From: Thiomicrorhabdus aquaedulcis | Lineage (GTDB): Bacteria; Pseudomonadota; Gammaproteobacteria; Thiomicrospirales; Thiomicrospiraceae | Assembly: GCF_004001325.1 (NCBI RefSeq) | Contig: NZ_AP018722.1 | Coordinates: 434,001-498,000, forward strand | Length of the DNA: 64,000 bases | Direction of reading: 5' to 3' | Shown here: positions 38,381 through 47,309 of the stretch, piece after piece | Layout of the letters: every line of letters starts with the position of its first letter | Numbering within the stretch: position 1 is the stretch's first letter | Translations under genes and position numbers: made by a program | Notes under the pieces: generated by a model | Databases searched by the model: none | The model's input: the letters and a program-made list of their open reading frames with translations, nothing else | What the model was told of the DNA's origin: nothing

Positions 38381-39952
38381 CTAAACCGTCAGCCAATCCA
38401 TCTGCACTAAATTGCGGGCGTTTTGGTTAAAAATTAGCCCAATTTGATGAATGGGTTTGCCCGCCTGTGACCAGGCCTGGTGCTTTTGGGCGTAGTTTTT
38501 GGTAATGATTTGTTGCAAAGCAGGGTTAGGGGTTTGGGGTTGATAGTCGGTAGATTTATCGAGTTTAAATTCCATAATAAACAAGTGATCACCCAACTTA
38601 ACCGTTAAATCAACTTGACCATGGTTGCTAATGTCTTCGGCGGTAATGTGTGCGTTTAAACTTGATAAATAAGCAAACATCACCGACGCATAATAGCCTT
38701 CGGCTGAATCAATGTCGTTTTTGGTAAAGTTGCGCCAGGGAATGCTGGCAAACAACGATACAATTTCGGCTTGTACGCCGTCAAAATCAGCGGCTTTTAA
38801 TAACACCAGTAAATTACGGCGGTGCGAACGCACGCTTTCGGCCAGGTGGGTATAGCCACTTAATAGCTGACTGTACAAAGCCGACTGCACTTCGCGGTTG
38901 GGAATGCGTAAATGAAAATTAAGTTCTTCCAGCTCATCTTCATTAACGCTGTCAATGGTTAAATACCCCGCCTGAAACAACAAGGTAATAGGGTTGATGT
39001 TCTCGACATCAAACGAATTTAATATATTTTCATCCACTTGAATATTGTCTAACTCAGGCAAGAAATAGCGATTTTTCTTAAACAGTTTAATTAAAAAACT
39101 CGGGCTACCGGTTTCAAACCAGTAACTGCGATAGAGCAACCCTTTGCTGATAAACAACAACACATCATACGGGTTGTACACCGCCTCGCCTAAAAACTGA
39201 TAACCGTTGTACCACTCTTTAAGCTTTGCCCAATCGACACCGTCTAAATGCTCGGCAAAAGACGTTTGCAAATCGTTTTGAGTGTAGCCACAAATAGTCG
39301 CAAAACGACTGTCTAACGTAATATCTTCTAATTGATTTAACCCGCTAAACAAACTCACTTTAGAAAACTTGGTCACCCCTGTCATAAACACAAACTGCAA
39401 ATACGCGTCTTGGCCTTTTAACACTGAATAGATGTTTTTTAAACCTTCACGAACTTGTGCGGATATTTCAACGTTGTCGATGTTGTCTAGAATGGGTTTA
39501 TCGTATTCATCGACTAAAACAACGACTTTTTGGCCGTATTTGGCATGGGCTTTTTGAATAAGTTGCCGAAAACAGCTGGCTAAATCGGTATTAAACTCGC
39601 ACTCAATGCCCAAAAGCGTTTGTGCGCCATAAAATAAATCTAAGATTCGAACATCCAAATCTTTACGAGATTGAATCGTGCCATCGGCAAAATCCAACTT
39701 AATAACGGGATAAGTTTTAGACCAATCCCATTTATCGTAAATATACAGCCCTTCAAATAAAGCCTTATTGCCCTCAAACAACTCTTTAAAGGTATCCACC
39801 AACAAACTCTTACCAAACCGCCGTGGACGCGATAAAAAATAGCGCGAAGGTTGTTGCACCATTTTCCACACCAAAGGGGTTTTATCGATGTACACAAAAT
39901 CATCAAGGCGCACCGCACTAAATGTTTGAATACCAATAGGGAGTTTTTTCAT
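38381..39952 (-). CDS. AAA-ATPase-like / PD-(D/E)XK nuclease family protein, paralogue 1
   Basis: 523 residues, MKKLPIGIQTFSAVRLDDFVYIDKTP start. The N-terminal AAA_ATPase-like domain (PF09820 type) has RRFGKSLLVDTF as Walker A and VVVLVDEYDKPILDN as Walker B, followed by FVFMTGVTKFSKVSLFSGLNQL. The C-terminal DUF1703-type nuclease domain has VDLTVKLGDHLFIMEFKLDKS (D...ExK). It is one of three tandemly oriented paralogues here; it differs from the others mainly in a 50-residue stretch near 100-150 and in scattered central positions. The family is widespread and its role is unknown, with mobility or defence suggested. Confidence 0.9.
   Translation of the reverse strand: MKKLPIGIQTFSAVRLDDFVYIDKTPLVWKMVQQPSRYFLSRPRRFGKSLLVDTFKELFEGNKALFEGLYIYDKWDWSKTYPVIKLDFADGTIQSRKDLDVRILDLFYGAQTLLGIECEFNTDLASCFRQLIQKAHAKYGQKVVVLVDEYDKPILDNIDNVEISAQVREGLKNIYSVLKGQDAYLQFVFMTGVTKFSKVSLFSGLNQLEDITLDSRFATICGYTQNDLQTSFAEHLDGVDWAKLKEWYNGYQFLGEAVYNPYDVLLFISKGLLYRSYWFETGSPSFLIKLFKKNRYFLPELDNIQVDENILNSFDVENINPITLLFQAGYLTIDSVNEDELEELNFHLRIPNREVQSALYSQLLSGYTHLAESVRSHRRNLLVLLKAADFDGVQAEIVSLFASIPWRNFTKNDIDSAEGYYASVMFAYLSSLNAHITAEDISNHGQVDLTVKLGDHLFIMEFKLDKSTDYQPQTPNPALQQIITKNYAQKHQAWSQAGKPIHQIGLIFNQNARNLVQMDWLTV
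38470..38481. repeat. Dispersed palindrome copy (nuclease 1)
   Basis: ACCAGGCCTGGT near the 3' end of the gene, read as HQAWS. Confidence 0.88.
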
Positions 39953-40009
39953 TTTGTTACCTTAAAAAATCTTGCTGTGGTCTTGCAGAGTAAATGAATA
40001 AAAAATTAT

Positions 40010-40140
40010 AGCACGGCACACGTGAGAGATGCCGTGTCGTAGCACGGCATGACGGCGGAGGACGTTGCGGCACTACAACCACACCACGTCATTGCGGGCT
40101 GGTAAATTACGTCATTGCGGGCTAGACCCGCAATCTATTG
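40010..40140. repeat. Hairpin repeat family A, second block
   Basis: A family A ATGCCGTG hairpin and a CGTCATTGCGGGC pair in the 205-bp gap between nuclease paralogues 1 and 2. No gene is seen. Confidence 0.85.
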
Positions 40141-40157
40141 CGGTTTACGGCGCAACC

Positions 40158-41735
40158 TTAAACCTGCGCCCAATCCAGCTGCACTAAATTGCGGGCGGTT
40201 TGGTTAAACACAAAGCCTAATAAATAAATAGGCTTACCCGCGTTTGACCAGGCCTGGTGCTTTTGCGCGTACTGTTTATTAATAATTTGCTGTAACGCAG
40301 GGTTAGGGGTTTGGGTTTGATAGTCCACCGACTTATCCAACTTAAATTCCATAATAAACAACTGCCCAGCCAGCTTAACGGTTAAATCTACCTGACCGTG
40401 GTTAGAGGTGTCTTCGGCGGTAATTTGCGCGTTTAAACTGCTTAAATAGGCAAACATCACCGAGGCATAATACCCCTCGGCCGAATCAATGTCGTTTTTG
40501 GTAAAGTTGCGCCACGGAATCGACGCAAACAAAGAGACAATCTCGGTCTGCACCCCCGTAAAATCAGCGGTTTTTAACAACGCCAACAAATTACGCCGGT
40601 GCGACCCCACGCTCTCGGTCAATTGGGTGTAGCCGCTTAACAGTTGGCTGTACAACGCCGAGCGCACCTCCCGGTTAGGCACGCGCAAATAAAAGTTAAG
40701 CTCTTCCAGCTCATCGACCTCAACCTTATCAATGGTTAAATACCCCGCCTGAAACAACAAGGTAACGGGGTTAATGTTGTCTGTATCAAACGAATCCAAA
40801 ATGTTTTCAGCGGCTTCCAGGTTTTGTAAATTAGGGATAAAGTATTGGTGCTTTTTAAACAACTTAATTAAAAAGCTAGGATTGCCGGTTTCAAACCAAT
40901 AATTACCGTAGCGATGCCCCTTATCTATAAACAACAACACATCAAACGGGTTGTAGACTGGCTCACCCAAAAACTGATAGCCGTTGTACCACTCTTTTAA
41001 TTTAACCCAATCCACGCCCGCCAAATGCTCGGCAAAACTGGTTTGCAAATCGTTTTGCGTGTACCCGCATAATGTGGCAAAACGGCTGTCTAACGTAATG
41101 TCGTTAAGCTGGTTTAACCCACTAAACAAACTCACCTTAGAAAACTTAGTCACCCCAGTCATAAACACAAACTGTAAATACGCGTCTTGACCTTTAAGCA
41201 CCGAATAAACGTTTTTTAACCCCTCACGCACTTGCGCGGATATTTCGGGATTATCAATGTTGTCTAAAATAGGTTTGTCGTATTCGTCTACTAATACCAC
41301 TACTTTTTGGCCGTATTGGTCGTAGGCTTGTTTAATAAGCTCTTCTAAACAGCCCGACTTATCTTTGGATAAAAACGCGCCGCAATCCAACTTTAAGCGG
41401 TTTTGATTGTCTAAAAAGATTTTATAAAGTCGGTCTTCTAATTGCGCGCGGTTTTCTATTACACCGCTGGCAAAATCCAATTTAATCACCGGATAGGTTT
41501 TAGACCAATCCCATTTATCGTAAATAAACAGTCCTTCAAACAGCGCTTTATTGCCCTCAAACAACTCTTTAAAGGTGTCTACCAACAAGCTTTTACCAAA
41601 CCGCCGTGGGCGCGATAAAAAATAACGCGAGGTCTGCTGCACCATTTGCCACACCAAAGGGGTTTTATCAATGTAGATAAAATTGTCGTTGCGCACCGCG
41701 CTAAACGTTTGAATACCGATGGGGAGTTTTTTCAT
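40158..41735 (-). CDS. AAA-ATPase-like / PD-(D/E)XK nuclease family protein, paralogue 2
   Basis: 525 residues from ATG 41735, preceded by AAGGTGTCTGGCC; longer frames run into repeats. Same architecture as paralogue 1: Walker A RRFGKS, Walker B VLVDEYDKP, nuclease VDLTVKLAGQLFIMEFKLDKS. The segment SGVIENRAQLEDRLYKIFLD (about residue 85 onward) is unlike paralogues 1 and 3, the middle (SALYSQLLSGYTQLTESVGS) matches paralogue 1, and the last 90 residues are nearly identical to paralogue 3. This pattern suggests exchange of modules among the copies. Confidence 0.9.
   Translation of the reverse strand: MKKLPIGIQTFSAVRNDNFIYIDKTPLVWQMVQQTSRYFLSRPRRFGKSLLVDTFKELFEGNKALFEGLFIYDKWDWSKTYPVIKLDFASGVIENRAQLEDRLYKIFLDNQNRLKLDCGAFLSKDKSGCLEELIKQAYDQYGQKVVVLVDEYDKPILDNIDNPEISAQVREGLKNVYSVLKGQDAYLQFVFMTGVTKFSKVSLFSGLNQLNDITLDSRFATLCGYTQNDLQTSFAEHLAGVDWVKLKEWYNGYQFLGEPVYNPFDVLLFIDKGHRYGNYWFETGNPSFLIKLFKKHQYFIPNLQNLEAAENILDSFDTDNINPVTLLFQAGYLTIDKVEVDELEELNFYLRVPNREVRSALYSQLLSGYTQLTESVGSHRRNLLALLKTADFTGVQTEIVSLFASIPWRNFTKNDIDSAEGYYASVMFAYLSSLNAQITAEDTSNHGQVDLTVKLAGQLFIMEFKLDKSVDYQTQTPNPALQQIINKQYAQKHQAWSNAGKPIYLLGFVFNQTARNLVQLDWAQV
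40247..40258. repeat. Dispersed palindrome copy (nuclease 2)
   Basis: ACCAGGCCTGGT, read as HQAWS at the same place as in paralogues 1 and 3. Confidence 0.88.
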
Positions 41736-41789
41736 GGCCAGACACCTTAAAAGTCTTGTAAAACAAAAGTGTGCAAAATTATAACATGC

Positions 41790-41965
41790 GCACGGGGCAG
41801 ATGCCGTGTTGTGGCACGGCATGACCGTGGTTTGTTATTCGTCATTACGGGCTGGTAAATTACGTCATTGCGGGCTGACAAATTACGTCATTGCGGGCTT
41901 GACCCGCAATCTATGGCTAAGAACAGCACACAAGGCCGATGCCGTGTCGTGGCACGGCATGACGG
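41790..41965. repeat. Hairpin repeat family A, third block
   Basis: Two ATGCCGTG hairpins around three CGTCATTGCGGGCT units (spaced by GGTAAATTA or GACAAATTA), between nuclease 2 and the porin promoter. No gene is seen. Confidence 0.88.
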
Positions 41966-42029
41966 AAATGGCAAAGGTGTTGCAAAAAAACAACATAAAC
42001 AAACTCTGTGGTTTTTTTTACAAAAATAG

Positions 42030-42058
42030 TTGCACCGCCAAAATCAATCCCCTATAGT
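42030..42058 (+). promoter_or_regulatory. Promoter of the porin gene
   Basis: TTGCAC at 42030-42035 and TATAGT at 42053-42058, 17-nt spacing, 57 bp before the start codon. Confidence 0.65.
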
Positions 42059-42114
42059 TGCCCTCAAGTTCACAAGCGTGAACACTTTTAAAAAAACCAA
42101 AAAGGATTTACAAC

Positions 42115-43167
42115 ATGAAAAAGAATATTATTGCTCTAGCAATCGCTTCTACTATCGCTGCTCCAGTAGCATTTGCTGATGCTCCTACTGTTTACGGACA
42201 AGTTAACATGGCTGTTGAACAAGTTGATTTAGATGAAGCTGGTGTTAAAAGTGATTCAAAATCTGGAACTCAAGTTAACTCACGCGCTTCACGTCTTGGT
42301 ATCAAAGGTTCTGAAGATTTAGGCAACGGTCTTAAAGCGGTTTACGGTTTAGAATTCCAAGTAAACATTGATACTTCAGATGTTAAAGATTCTACAGAAA
42401 ATAAATTTAATTCACTAACTGCTCGTAACCAATTTGTTGGTTTGGCTGGTGGATTTGGTACAGTATTAATGGGTCGTCATGATACTCCGTTCAAAATGTC
42501 TCAAGGACAAGATTTATTTAACGATTCAGGTTTTGCTGATATCGCTCCTTTGAACGGTTCTTTGGGTGCGTTTAATGCTGGTGGTGAAATCCGCGTTGCT
42601 AACACTGTAGCGTATGTTTCTCCTGAATTTGCTGGCGTTAAATTAGCGGCTGCATTTGTTCCTAAAGAAACTGGTGGTGATCAAGCTGAAGAATCTTCAT
42701 TGTCTGACCTAATGTCTGCAGCGGTAATGTACGGTTCAACCAAAAAAGGATTGTACTTGTCTGCAGCAGTAGATCAAGCATCGGCTGAATACATTGCTAA
42801 TACTAACAATGACAACATCAATCACCTACGTTTAGTTGCACAGTACGCAACTGGTGGCCTAATGGCTAACGTAATGTACCAAGATTTCTCTGGTGATGCG
42901 ATTGAAGGATCTGATGCTGAAGGTTCAGCAATCAACGGACAAGTTGGTTACACAATGGGTAAATTCATGCCTAAATTGTCTGTAGCGTCTGTTGATCGTG
43001 AAAAGAAATTTGGTTACGAAGATTCAACTAACTACGCTGTTGGTTTAGATTATTCTTTCGGCAAGAAAACAGTAGGTTATGTTGAGTACACTGCACTTGA
43101 AAACATCAAAGGCGAAGACAAAACTGATACTAACGTAGTTTCTGTTGGTATGAACCACAAGTTCTAA
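42115..43167 (+). CDS. Outer-membrane porin (Gram-negative porin family)
   Basis: 350 residues. Signal peptide MKKNIIALAIASTIAAPVAFA with cleavage after AFA, then APTVYGQVNMAVEQV, SRLGIKGSEDLGNGLKAVYGLEFQ and RNQFVGLAGGFGTVLMGRHDTPF, the pattern of neisserial-type porins, ending in MNHKF with the terminal Phe needed for assembly. It forms a diffusion channel. Acidic loops (GEDKTDTN, GDAIEGSDAEGS) suggest cation preference. AAAAGGATT lies upstream of the ATG. Codons are biased as in highly expressed genes. It sits alone inside the repeat-rich zone. Confidence 0.95.
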   Translation: MKKNIIALAIASTIAAPVAFADAPTVYGQVNMAVEQVDLDEAGVKSDSKSGTQVNSRASRLGIKGSEDLGNGLKAVYGLEFQVNIDTSDVKDSTENKFNSLTARNQFVGLAGGFGTVLMGRHDTPFKMSQGQDLFNDSGFADIAPLNGSLGAFNAGGEIRVANTVAYVSPEFAGVKLAAAFVPKETGGDQAEESSLSDLMSAAVMYGSTKKGLYLSAAVDQASAEYIANTNNDNINHLRLVAQYATGGLMANVMYQDFSGDAIEGSDAEGSAINGQVGYTMGKFMPKLSVASVDREKKFGYEDSTNYAVGLDYSFGKKTVGYVEYTALENIKGEDKTDTNVVSVGMNHKF

Positions 43168-43206
43168 TTACCCGCTGTCGTAAGACAGGGTAAGCAAGCT
43201 TGACCT

Positions 43207-43237
43207 AAAGCCCCGGCCTTAAAACCGGGGCTTTTTT
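43207..43237 (+). terminator. Porin terminator
   Basis: AAGCCCCGG and CCGGGGCTT arms with the loop CCTTAAAA, then TTTTTT. Confidence 0.93.
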
Positions 43238-43267
43238 GTGTCTGCGTTTTTTAAACGTAAACCAATC

Positions 43268-43460
43268 CCCGTCATTGCCGGCCTAACCCGCCCTCACGTC
43301 ATTGCGGGCTAGACCCGCAATCTATGGCTAAGTACGGCGTTCGTGGCAGATGCCGTGTCGTAGCACGGCATGACGGAAAATGTAGCACGGCATGACGGAA
43401 AATGCAGCACGGCATGACGGTGGCAAATTACGTCATTGCGGGCTAGACCCGCCCTCACGT
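43268..43460. repeat. Hairpin repeat family A, fourth block
   Basis: CGTCATTGCGGGCTAGACCC and ATGCCGTGTCGTAGCACGGC units, plus short repeats of TAGCACGGCATGACGGAAAA, leading straight into the 93-bp repeats. Confidence 0.87.
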
Positions 43461-44191
43461 TACTCGCTCCCACGCTCCTGCGTGGTAGCGGTTAGACTGG
43501 TTGTTCTGGATAAGATTGGTATGCATTCCCACGCAAGAGCGTGGGAACGAGGGCAAACAAAATAACCAGGCGTTGCTCGTTCCAACCGACCTACAACAAC
43601 TTACTCGCTCCCACGCTCCTGCGTGGTAGCGGTTAGGCTGATTGTTCTGGATAAGATTGGTATGCATTCCCACGCAAGAGCGTGGGAACGAGGGCAAACA
43701 AAACAACCAGGGCTGGTGCTTGTAAGGTGTAAAAGGAAAGGCAATGAACCAACCCATTGAAGTTTTTGAAACAAAAGATGCACAAATTCAGTTGCAGGTA
43801 TCTTTGCAAGATCAGTCTGTTACTCGCTCCCACGCTCCTGCGTGGTAGCGGTTAGACTGGTTGTTCTGGATAAGATTGGTATGCATTCCCACGCAAGAGC
43901 GTGGGAACGAGGGCAAACAAAATAACCAGGCGTTGCTCGTTCCAACCGACCTACAACAACTTACTCGCTCCCACGCTCCTGCGTGGTAGCGGTTAGACTG
44001 GTTGTTCTGGATAAGATTGGTATGCATTCCCACGCAAGAGCGTGGGAACGAGGGCAAACAAAATAACCAGGCGTCGTTCCAACCGACCTACAACAACTTA
44101 CTCGCTCCCACGCTCCTGCGTGGTAGCGGTTAGGCTGATTGTTCTGGATAAGATTGGTATGAATTCCCACGCAAGAGCGTGGGAACGAGGG
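43461..44191. repeat. Five 93-bp repeats (family B) with partly identical spacers
   Basis: Copies at 43461-43553, 43602-43694, 43821-43913, 43962-44054 and 44099-44191. Each starts TACTCGCTCCCACGCTCCTG and ends CACGCAAGAGCGTGGGAACG plus AGGG; the ends are inverted relative to each other (CCCACGCTC / GAGCGTGGG). Copies 1-2 and 3-4 are separated by the same 48-bp spacer. A 5' rhuM fragment lies between copies 2 and 3 and the full rhuM start follows copy 5, so the block looks like a segmental duplication. Confidence 0.93.
43744..43820 (+). pseudogene. Truncated duplicate of the rhuM-like 5' end
   Basis: 77 bp (MNQPIEVFETKDAQIQLQ onward) that differ by one base (Val for Ile/Phe region) from the start of the gene at 44241. 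The upstream 40 bp are also shared. The copy is cut exactly where family B repeat 3 begins, so it is a dead duplicate. Confidence 0.92.
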
Positions 44192-44202
44192 CAAACAAAA
44201 CA

Positions 44203-44214
44203 ACCAGGCCTGGT
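44203..44214. repeat. Dispersed palindrome copy upstream of rhuM-like gene
   Basis: ACCAGGCCTGGT. The duplicate at 43704 has a G change in the core (CCAGGGCTGG), so one base destroyed the palindrome there. Confidence 0.88.
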
Positions 44215-44240
44215 GCTTGTAAGGTGTAAAAGGAAAGGCA

Positions 44241-45105
44241 ATGAACCAACCCATTGAAATTTTTGAAACAAAAGATGCACAAATTCAGTTGCAGGTATCT
44301 TTGCAAGATCAGTCTGTGTGGCTTAATCGCCATCAACTTGCGTTGCTGTTTGACCGAGACATAAAAACCATTGGTAAGCACATTGCTAACGTATTTAAAG
44401 ATGAAGAGTTAGAAAAAATGCAGTTGTCGCAAATTTTGCGACAACTGCCGAGGATGGCAAAACCTATCAAGTTGAGCACTACAACCTAGATGTGATTATC
44501 TCCGTTGGTTACCGAGTCAAATCTGCGCGCGGTGTGCAATTTCGTAAATGGGCAACACGGGTATTAAATCAGTATTTGGTGGAAGGCTACGCACTTAACG
44601 AAAAACGTTTGCAGGAACGTAATATAGAGTTTGAACAGGCGATTACCCTGTTGTCTTCTACCCTTTCTAATCAGGCATTAGTGAATGCCGATGGGCAAGC
44701 CGTATTACACGTTATTAGTGATTACGCACGCAGTTGGTCTTTATTGCAAAATTACGATGAACAAAGCTTTATTGATAATAAAACCGAACAAACCGACATG
44801 GTGAGCATTGGTTTAAACGATGCGCTAAAAGCCATCGAAGCCCTTAAAAAAGAATTGATAGTCGTGCAGCGCATTTGTTATATTTTGTGATTAAAAACCA
44901 CCCGTTAGCGGATGGTAATAAACGCTCTGGGTCGTTATTATTTTTGTGGTATTTACGTTTAAACCAACACTTTTTGGCCAAACCCGTCGAACAGTTAATT
45001 AACGATAATACGCTGGTAGCTTTGGCGCTATTAGTTGCTGAAAGCAAGCCAGATCAAAAAGAACTGATGATTCGCTTAATTGAGCATTTTGTACTTTTAA
45101 AGTAA
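44241..45105 (+). pseudogene. RhuM-like DNA-binding / Fic-domain protein, broken
   Basis: The N-terminal part (MNQPIEIFETKDAQIQLQ, VWLNRHQLALLFDRDIKTIGKHI) is the RhuM-like region. The frame is lost at the six-A run near 44414-44419; adding one A gives LEKNAVVANFATTAEDGKTYQVEHYNL and joins GYRVKSARGVQFRKWATRVLNQYL. A second defect near 44860 looks like a real internal deletion: KKELI runs out of frame into RAAHLLYFVIKNH. The C-terminus keeps the Fic motif HPLADGNKRSG. Intact relatives are about 330 residues. Fic domains transfer AMP to targets, but this copy is probably inactive. Confidence 0.88.
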
Positions 45106-45119
45106 ATATCTTAAATACC

Positions 45120-45131
45120 ACCAGGCCTGGT
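45120..45131. repeat. Dispersed palindrome copy after rhuM-fic remnant
   Basis: ACCAGGCCTGGT followed by CACATTAGATTTACCGC. Confidence 0.88.
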
Positions 45132-45164
45132 CACATTAGATTTACCGCAAACCAAATCCAATTC

Positions 45165-45345
45165 CACGTCATTGCGGGCTTGACCCGCAATCTATCTATG
45201 GCTAAGTACGGCACAGATGGCAGATGCCGTGTCGTAGCACGGCATGACGGTGGAGGACGTTGCGGCACTACAACCACACCACGTCATTGCGGGCTGGTAA
45301 ATTACGTCATTGCGGGCTAGACCCGCAATCTATGGCTAAGTACGG
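45165..45345. repeat. Hairpin repeat family A, fifth block
   Basis: Complete two-hairpin unit plus further CGTCATTGCGGGCT units in the 247-bp gap before nuclease paralogue 3. No gene is seen. Confidence 0.88.
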
Positions 45346-45352
45346 CGCAACC

Positions 45353-46930
45353 TTAAACCTGCGCCCAATCCAACTGCACTAAATTGCGGGCGGTTTGGTT
45401 AAACACAAAGCCTAATAAATAAATAGGCTTACCTGCGTTTGACCAGGCCTGGTGCTTTTGCGCGTACTGTTTATTAATGATTTGCTGTAACGCAGGGTTA
45501 GGGGTTTGGGCTTGGTAATCCACCGACTTATCCAACTTAAACTCCATAATAAACAACTGCCCAGCCAGCTTAACGGTTAAATCTACCTGGCCATGGTTGC
45601 TAGTATCTTCGGCGGTAATTTGCGCGTTTAAACTGCTTAAATAGGCAAACATTACCGAGGCATAATACCCCTCGGCCGAATCCATGTCGTTTTTGGTAAA
45701 GTTGCGCCACGGAATCGACGCAAACAAGCTTTGAATGTGCGCGGTTAAGGCGGTAAAGTCGGCAGCTTCAAACGCATCAAATAAATTGTCTTGGTGGCCA
45801 AGTCGATATTGCCCCGGCGTTTGAGTGTAAAGATCAACCAGTTGATCGGCCAACGACAACTTAACTTCTTTATTAGGCATGTCTAAGTGATAACGCAGGC
45901 GATCGCGTTTTTCGGTGACCTGTTTAATGGTTAAATAACCCGCTTGGTACAGCAAGGTAATGGGGTTAATGGCTTCAATTTCAAACGAATCCAAAATTTC
46001 TTCACCCACCTCAATGCCTTCTAGGTCGGGCAAAAAGTAACGCTCTTTTCTAAACAGCTTTAGCAAAAAGCTGGGGCTACCGGTTTCAAACCAATAATTG
46101 CGATACGTTTGGTGATTGGCAATAAACAACAACACATCAAACGGGTTGTACACCGGCTCACCCAAAAACTGATAACCGTTGTACCACTCTTTAAGCTTGT
46201 CCCAATTTACCCCCGCAAGATGCTCGGCAAAACTGGTTTGCAAATCGTTTTGAGTGTACCCGCACAGGGTCGCAAAATCTCTGGACAAGGTAATGTCTTG
46301 CAGTTGGTTTAACCCACTAAATAAACTCACCTTAGAAAACTTAGTCACCCCAGTCATAAACACAAACTGTAAATACGCGTCTTGACCTTTAAGCACCGAA
46401 TAAACGTTTTTTAACCCCTCACGCACTTGCGCGGATATTTCGGGATTATCTATGTTGTCTAAAATAGGTTTGTCGTATTCGTCTACTAATACCACTACTT
46501 TTTGGCCGTATTTTTCAGCTGCACTTACAATTAACTGCATTAAACAACCAGCCGGATCGGCTAAATTAAAGTGTTGGCATTCAATGTTTAAACGGCGCTG
46601 ATTTTCGGCCAATAGGTTGTAAATGGTTTGATCCAACCCGGCGCGACTTTCAATAACGCCATTGGCAAAATCCAATTTAATCACTGGATAGGTTTTAGAC
46701 CAATCCCATTTATCGTAAATAAACAGTCCTTCAAATAGCGCTTTATTGCCCTCAAATAACTCTTTAAAGGTGTCTACCAACAAGCTTTTACCAAAGCGAC
46801 GCGGGCGCGATAAAAAATAACGCGACGGCTGCTGCACCATTTGCCACACCAATGGGGTTTTATCAATGTAGATAAAATTGTCGTTGCGCACCGCGCTAAA
46901 CGTTTGCACACCGATGGGGAGTTTTTTCAT
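45353..46930 (-). CDS. AAA-ATPase-like / PD-(D/E)XK nuclease family protein, paralogue 3
   Basis: 525 residues from ATG 46930 (same AAGGTGTCTGGCC leader as paralogue 2). Walker A RRFGKS, Walker B VLVDEYDKP and nuclease VDLTVKLAGQLFIMEFK are intact. Its region about 85-140 (NGVIESRAGLDQTIYNLLAE) and the middle module (QVTEKRDRLRYHLDMPNKEV to FEAADFTALTAHIQS) differ completely from the other two, yet both sides are nearly identical to paralogue 2. That sharp boundary is the clearest sign of module swapping in the trio. Confidence 0.9.
   Translation of the reverse strand: MKKLPIGVQTFSAVRNDNFIYIDKTPLVWQMVQQPSRYFLSRPRRFGKSLLVDTFKELFEGNKALFEGLFIYDKWDWSKTYPVIKLDFANGVIESRAGLDQTIYNLLAENQRRLNIECQHFNLADPAGCLMQLIVSAAEKYGQKVVVLVDEYDKPILDNIDNPEISAQVREGLKNVYSVLKGQDAYLQFVFMTGVTKFSKVSLFSGLNQLQDITLSRDFATLCGYTQNDLQTSFAEHLAGVNWDKLKEWYNGYQFLGEPVYNPFDVLLFIANHQTYRNYWFETGSPSFLLKLFRKERYFLPDLEGIEVGEEILDSFEIEAINPITLLYQAGYLTIKQVTEKRDRLRYHLDMPNKEVKLSLADQLVDLYTQTPGQYRLGHQDNLFDAFEAADFTALTAHIQSLFASIPWRNFTKNDMDSAEGYYASVMFAYLSSLNAQITAEDTSNHGQVDLTVKLAGQLFIMEFKLDKSVDYQAQTPNPALQQIINKQYAQKHQAWSNAGKPIYLLGFVFNQTARNLVQLDWAQV
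45442..45453. repeat. Dispersed palindrome copy (nuclease 3)
   Basis: ACCAGGCCTGGT, read as HQAWS. Confidence 0.88.
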
Positions 46931-46984
46931 GGCCAGACACCTTAAAAGTCTTGTAAAACAACAGAAAACAGAAGGATTAAAATT

Positions 46985-47285
46985 ATAGCACGCACACAAG
47001 GCAGATGCCGTGTCGTAGCACGGCATGACGGAAATAGGGTTTGGCATTACATATAAAACAAAGCAACCAGGCCTGGTTACATTGGTTTTACCCCAAAAAC
47101 CCCCCGCCATTGCGGGCTGGCAAATTACGTCATTGCGGGCTTGACCCGCAATCTATGGCTAAGAACGGCACACAAGGCAGATGCCGTGTTGTAGCACGGC
47201 ATGACGGTGATTTGTTACGATGGTTTTTCACTCGCTCCCACGCTCCTGCGTGGTAGCGGTTAGACTGGTTAATCTGGTTAAGATT
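46985..47285. repeat. Family A repeats, palindrome copy and a truncated family B copy
   Basis: Family A hairpins at about 46998-47030 and 47103-47210 surround the palindrome AACCAGGCCTGGTT at 47065-47078. A partial family B repeat (its first 40-45 bp) follows at about 47229-47280. This fills the 379-bp nuclease 3 to mltB gap; no gene is seen. Confidence 0.85.
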
Positions 47286-47309
47286 GATTTGTTACGATGG
47301 TTTTTTGCG

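Noticed and set aside
43461-44191. Repeat-spacer pattern resembling a CRISPR array
   Set aside because: Repeats are 93 bp with inverted ends and the spacers are identical to each other; no cas genes are present.
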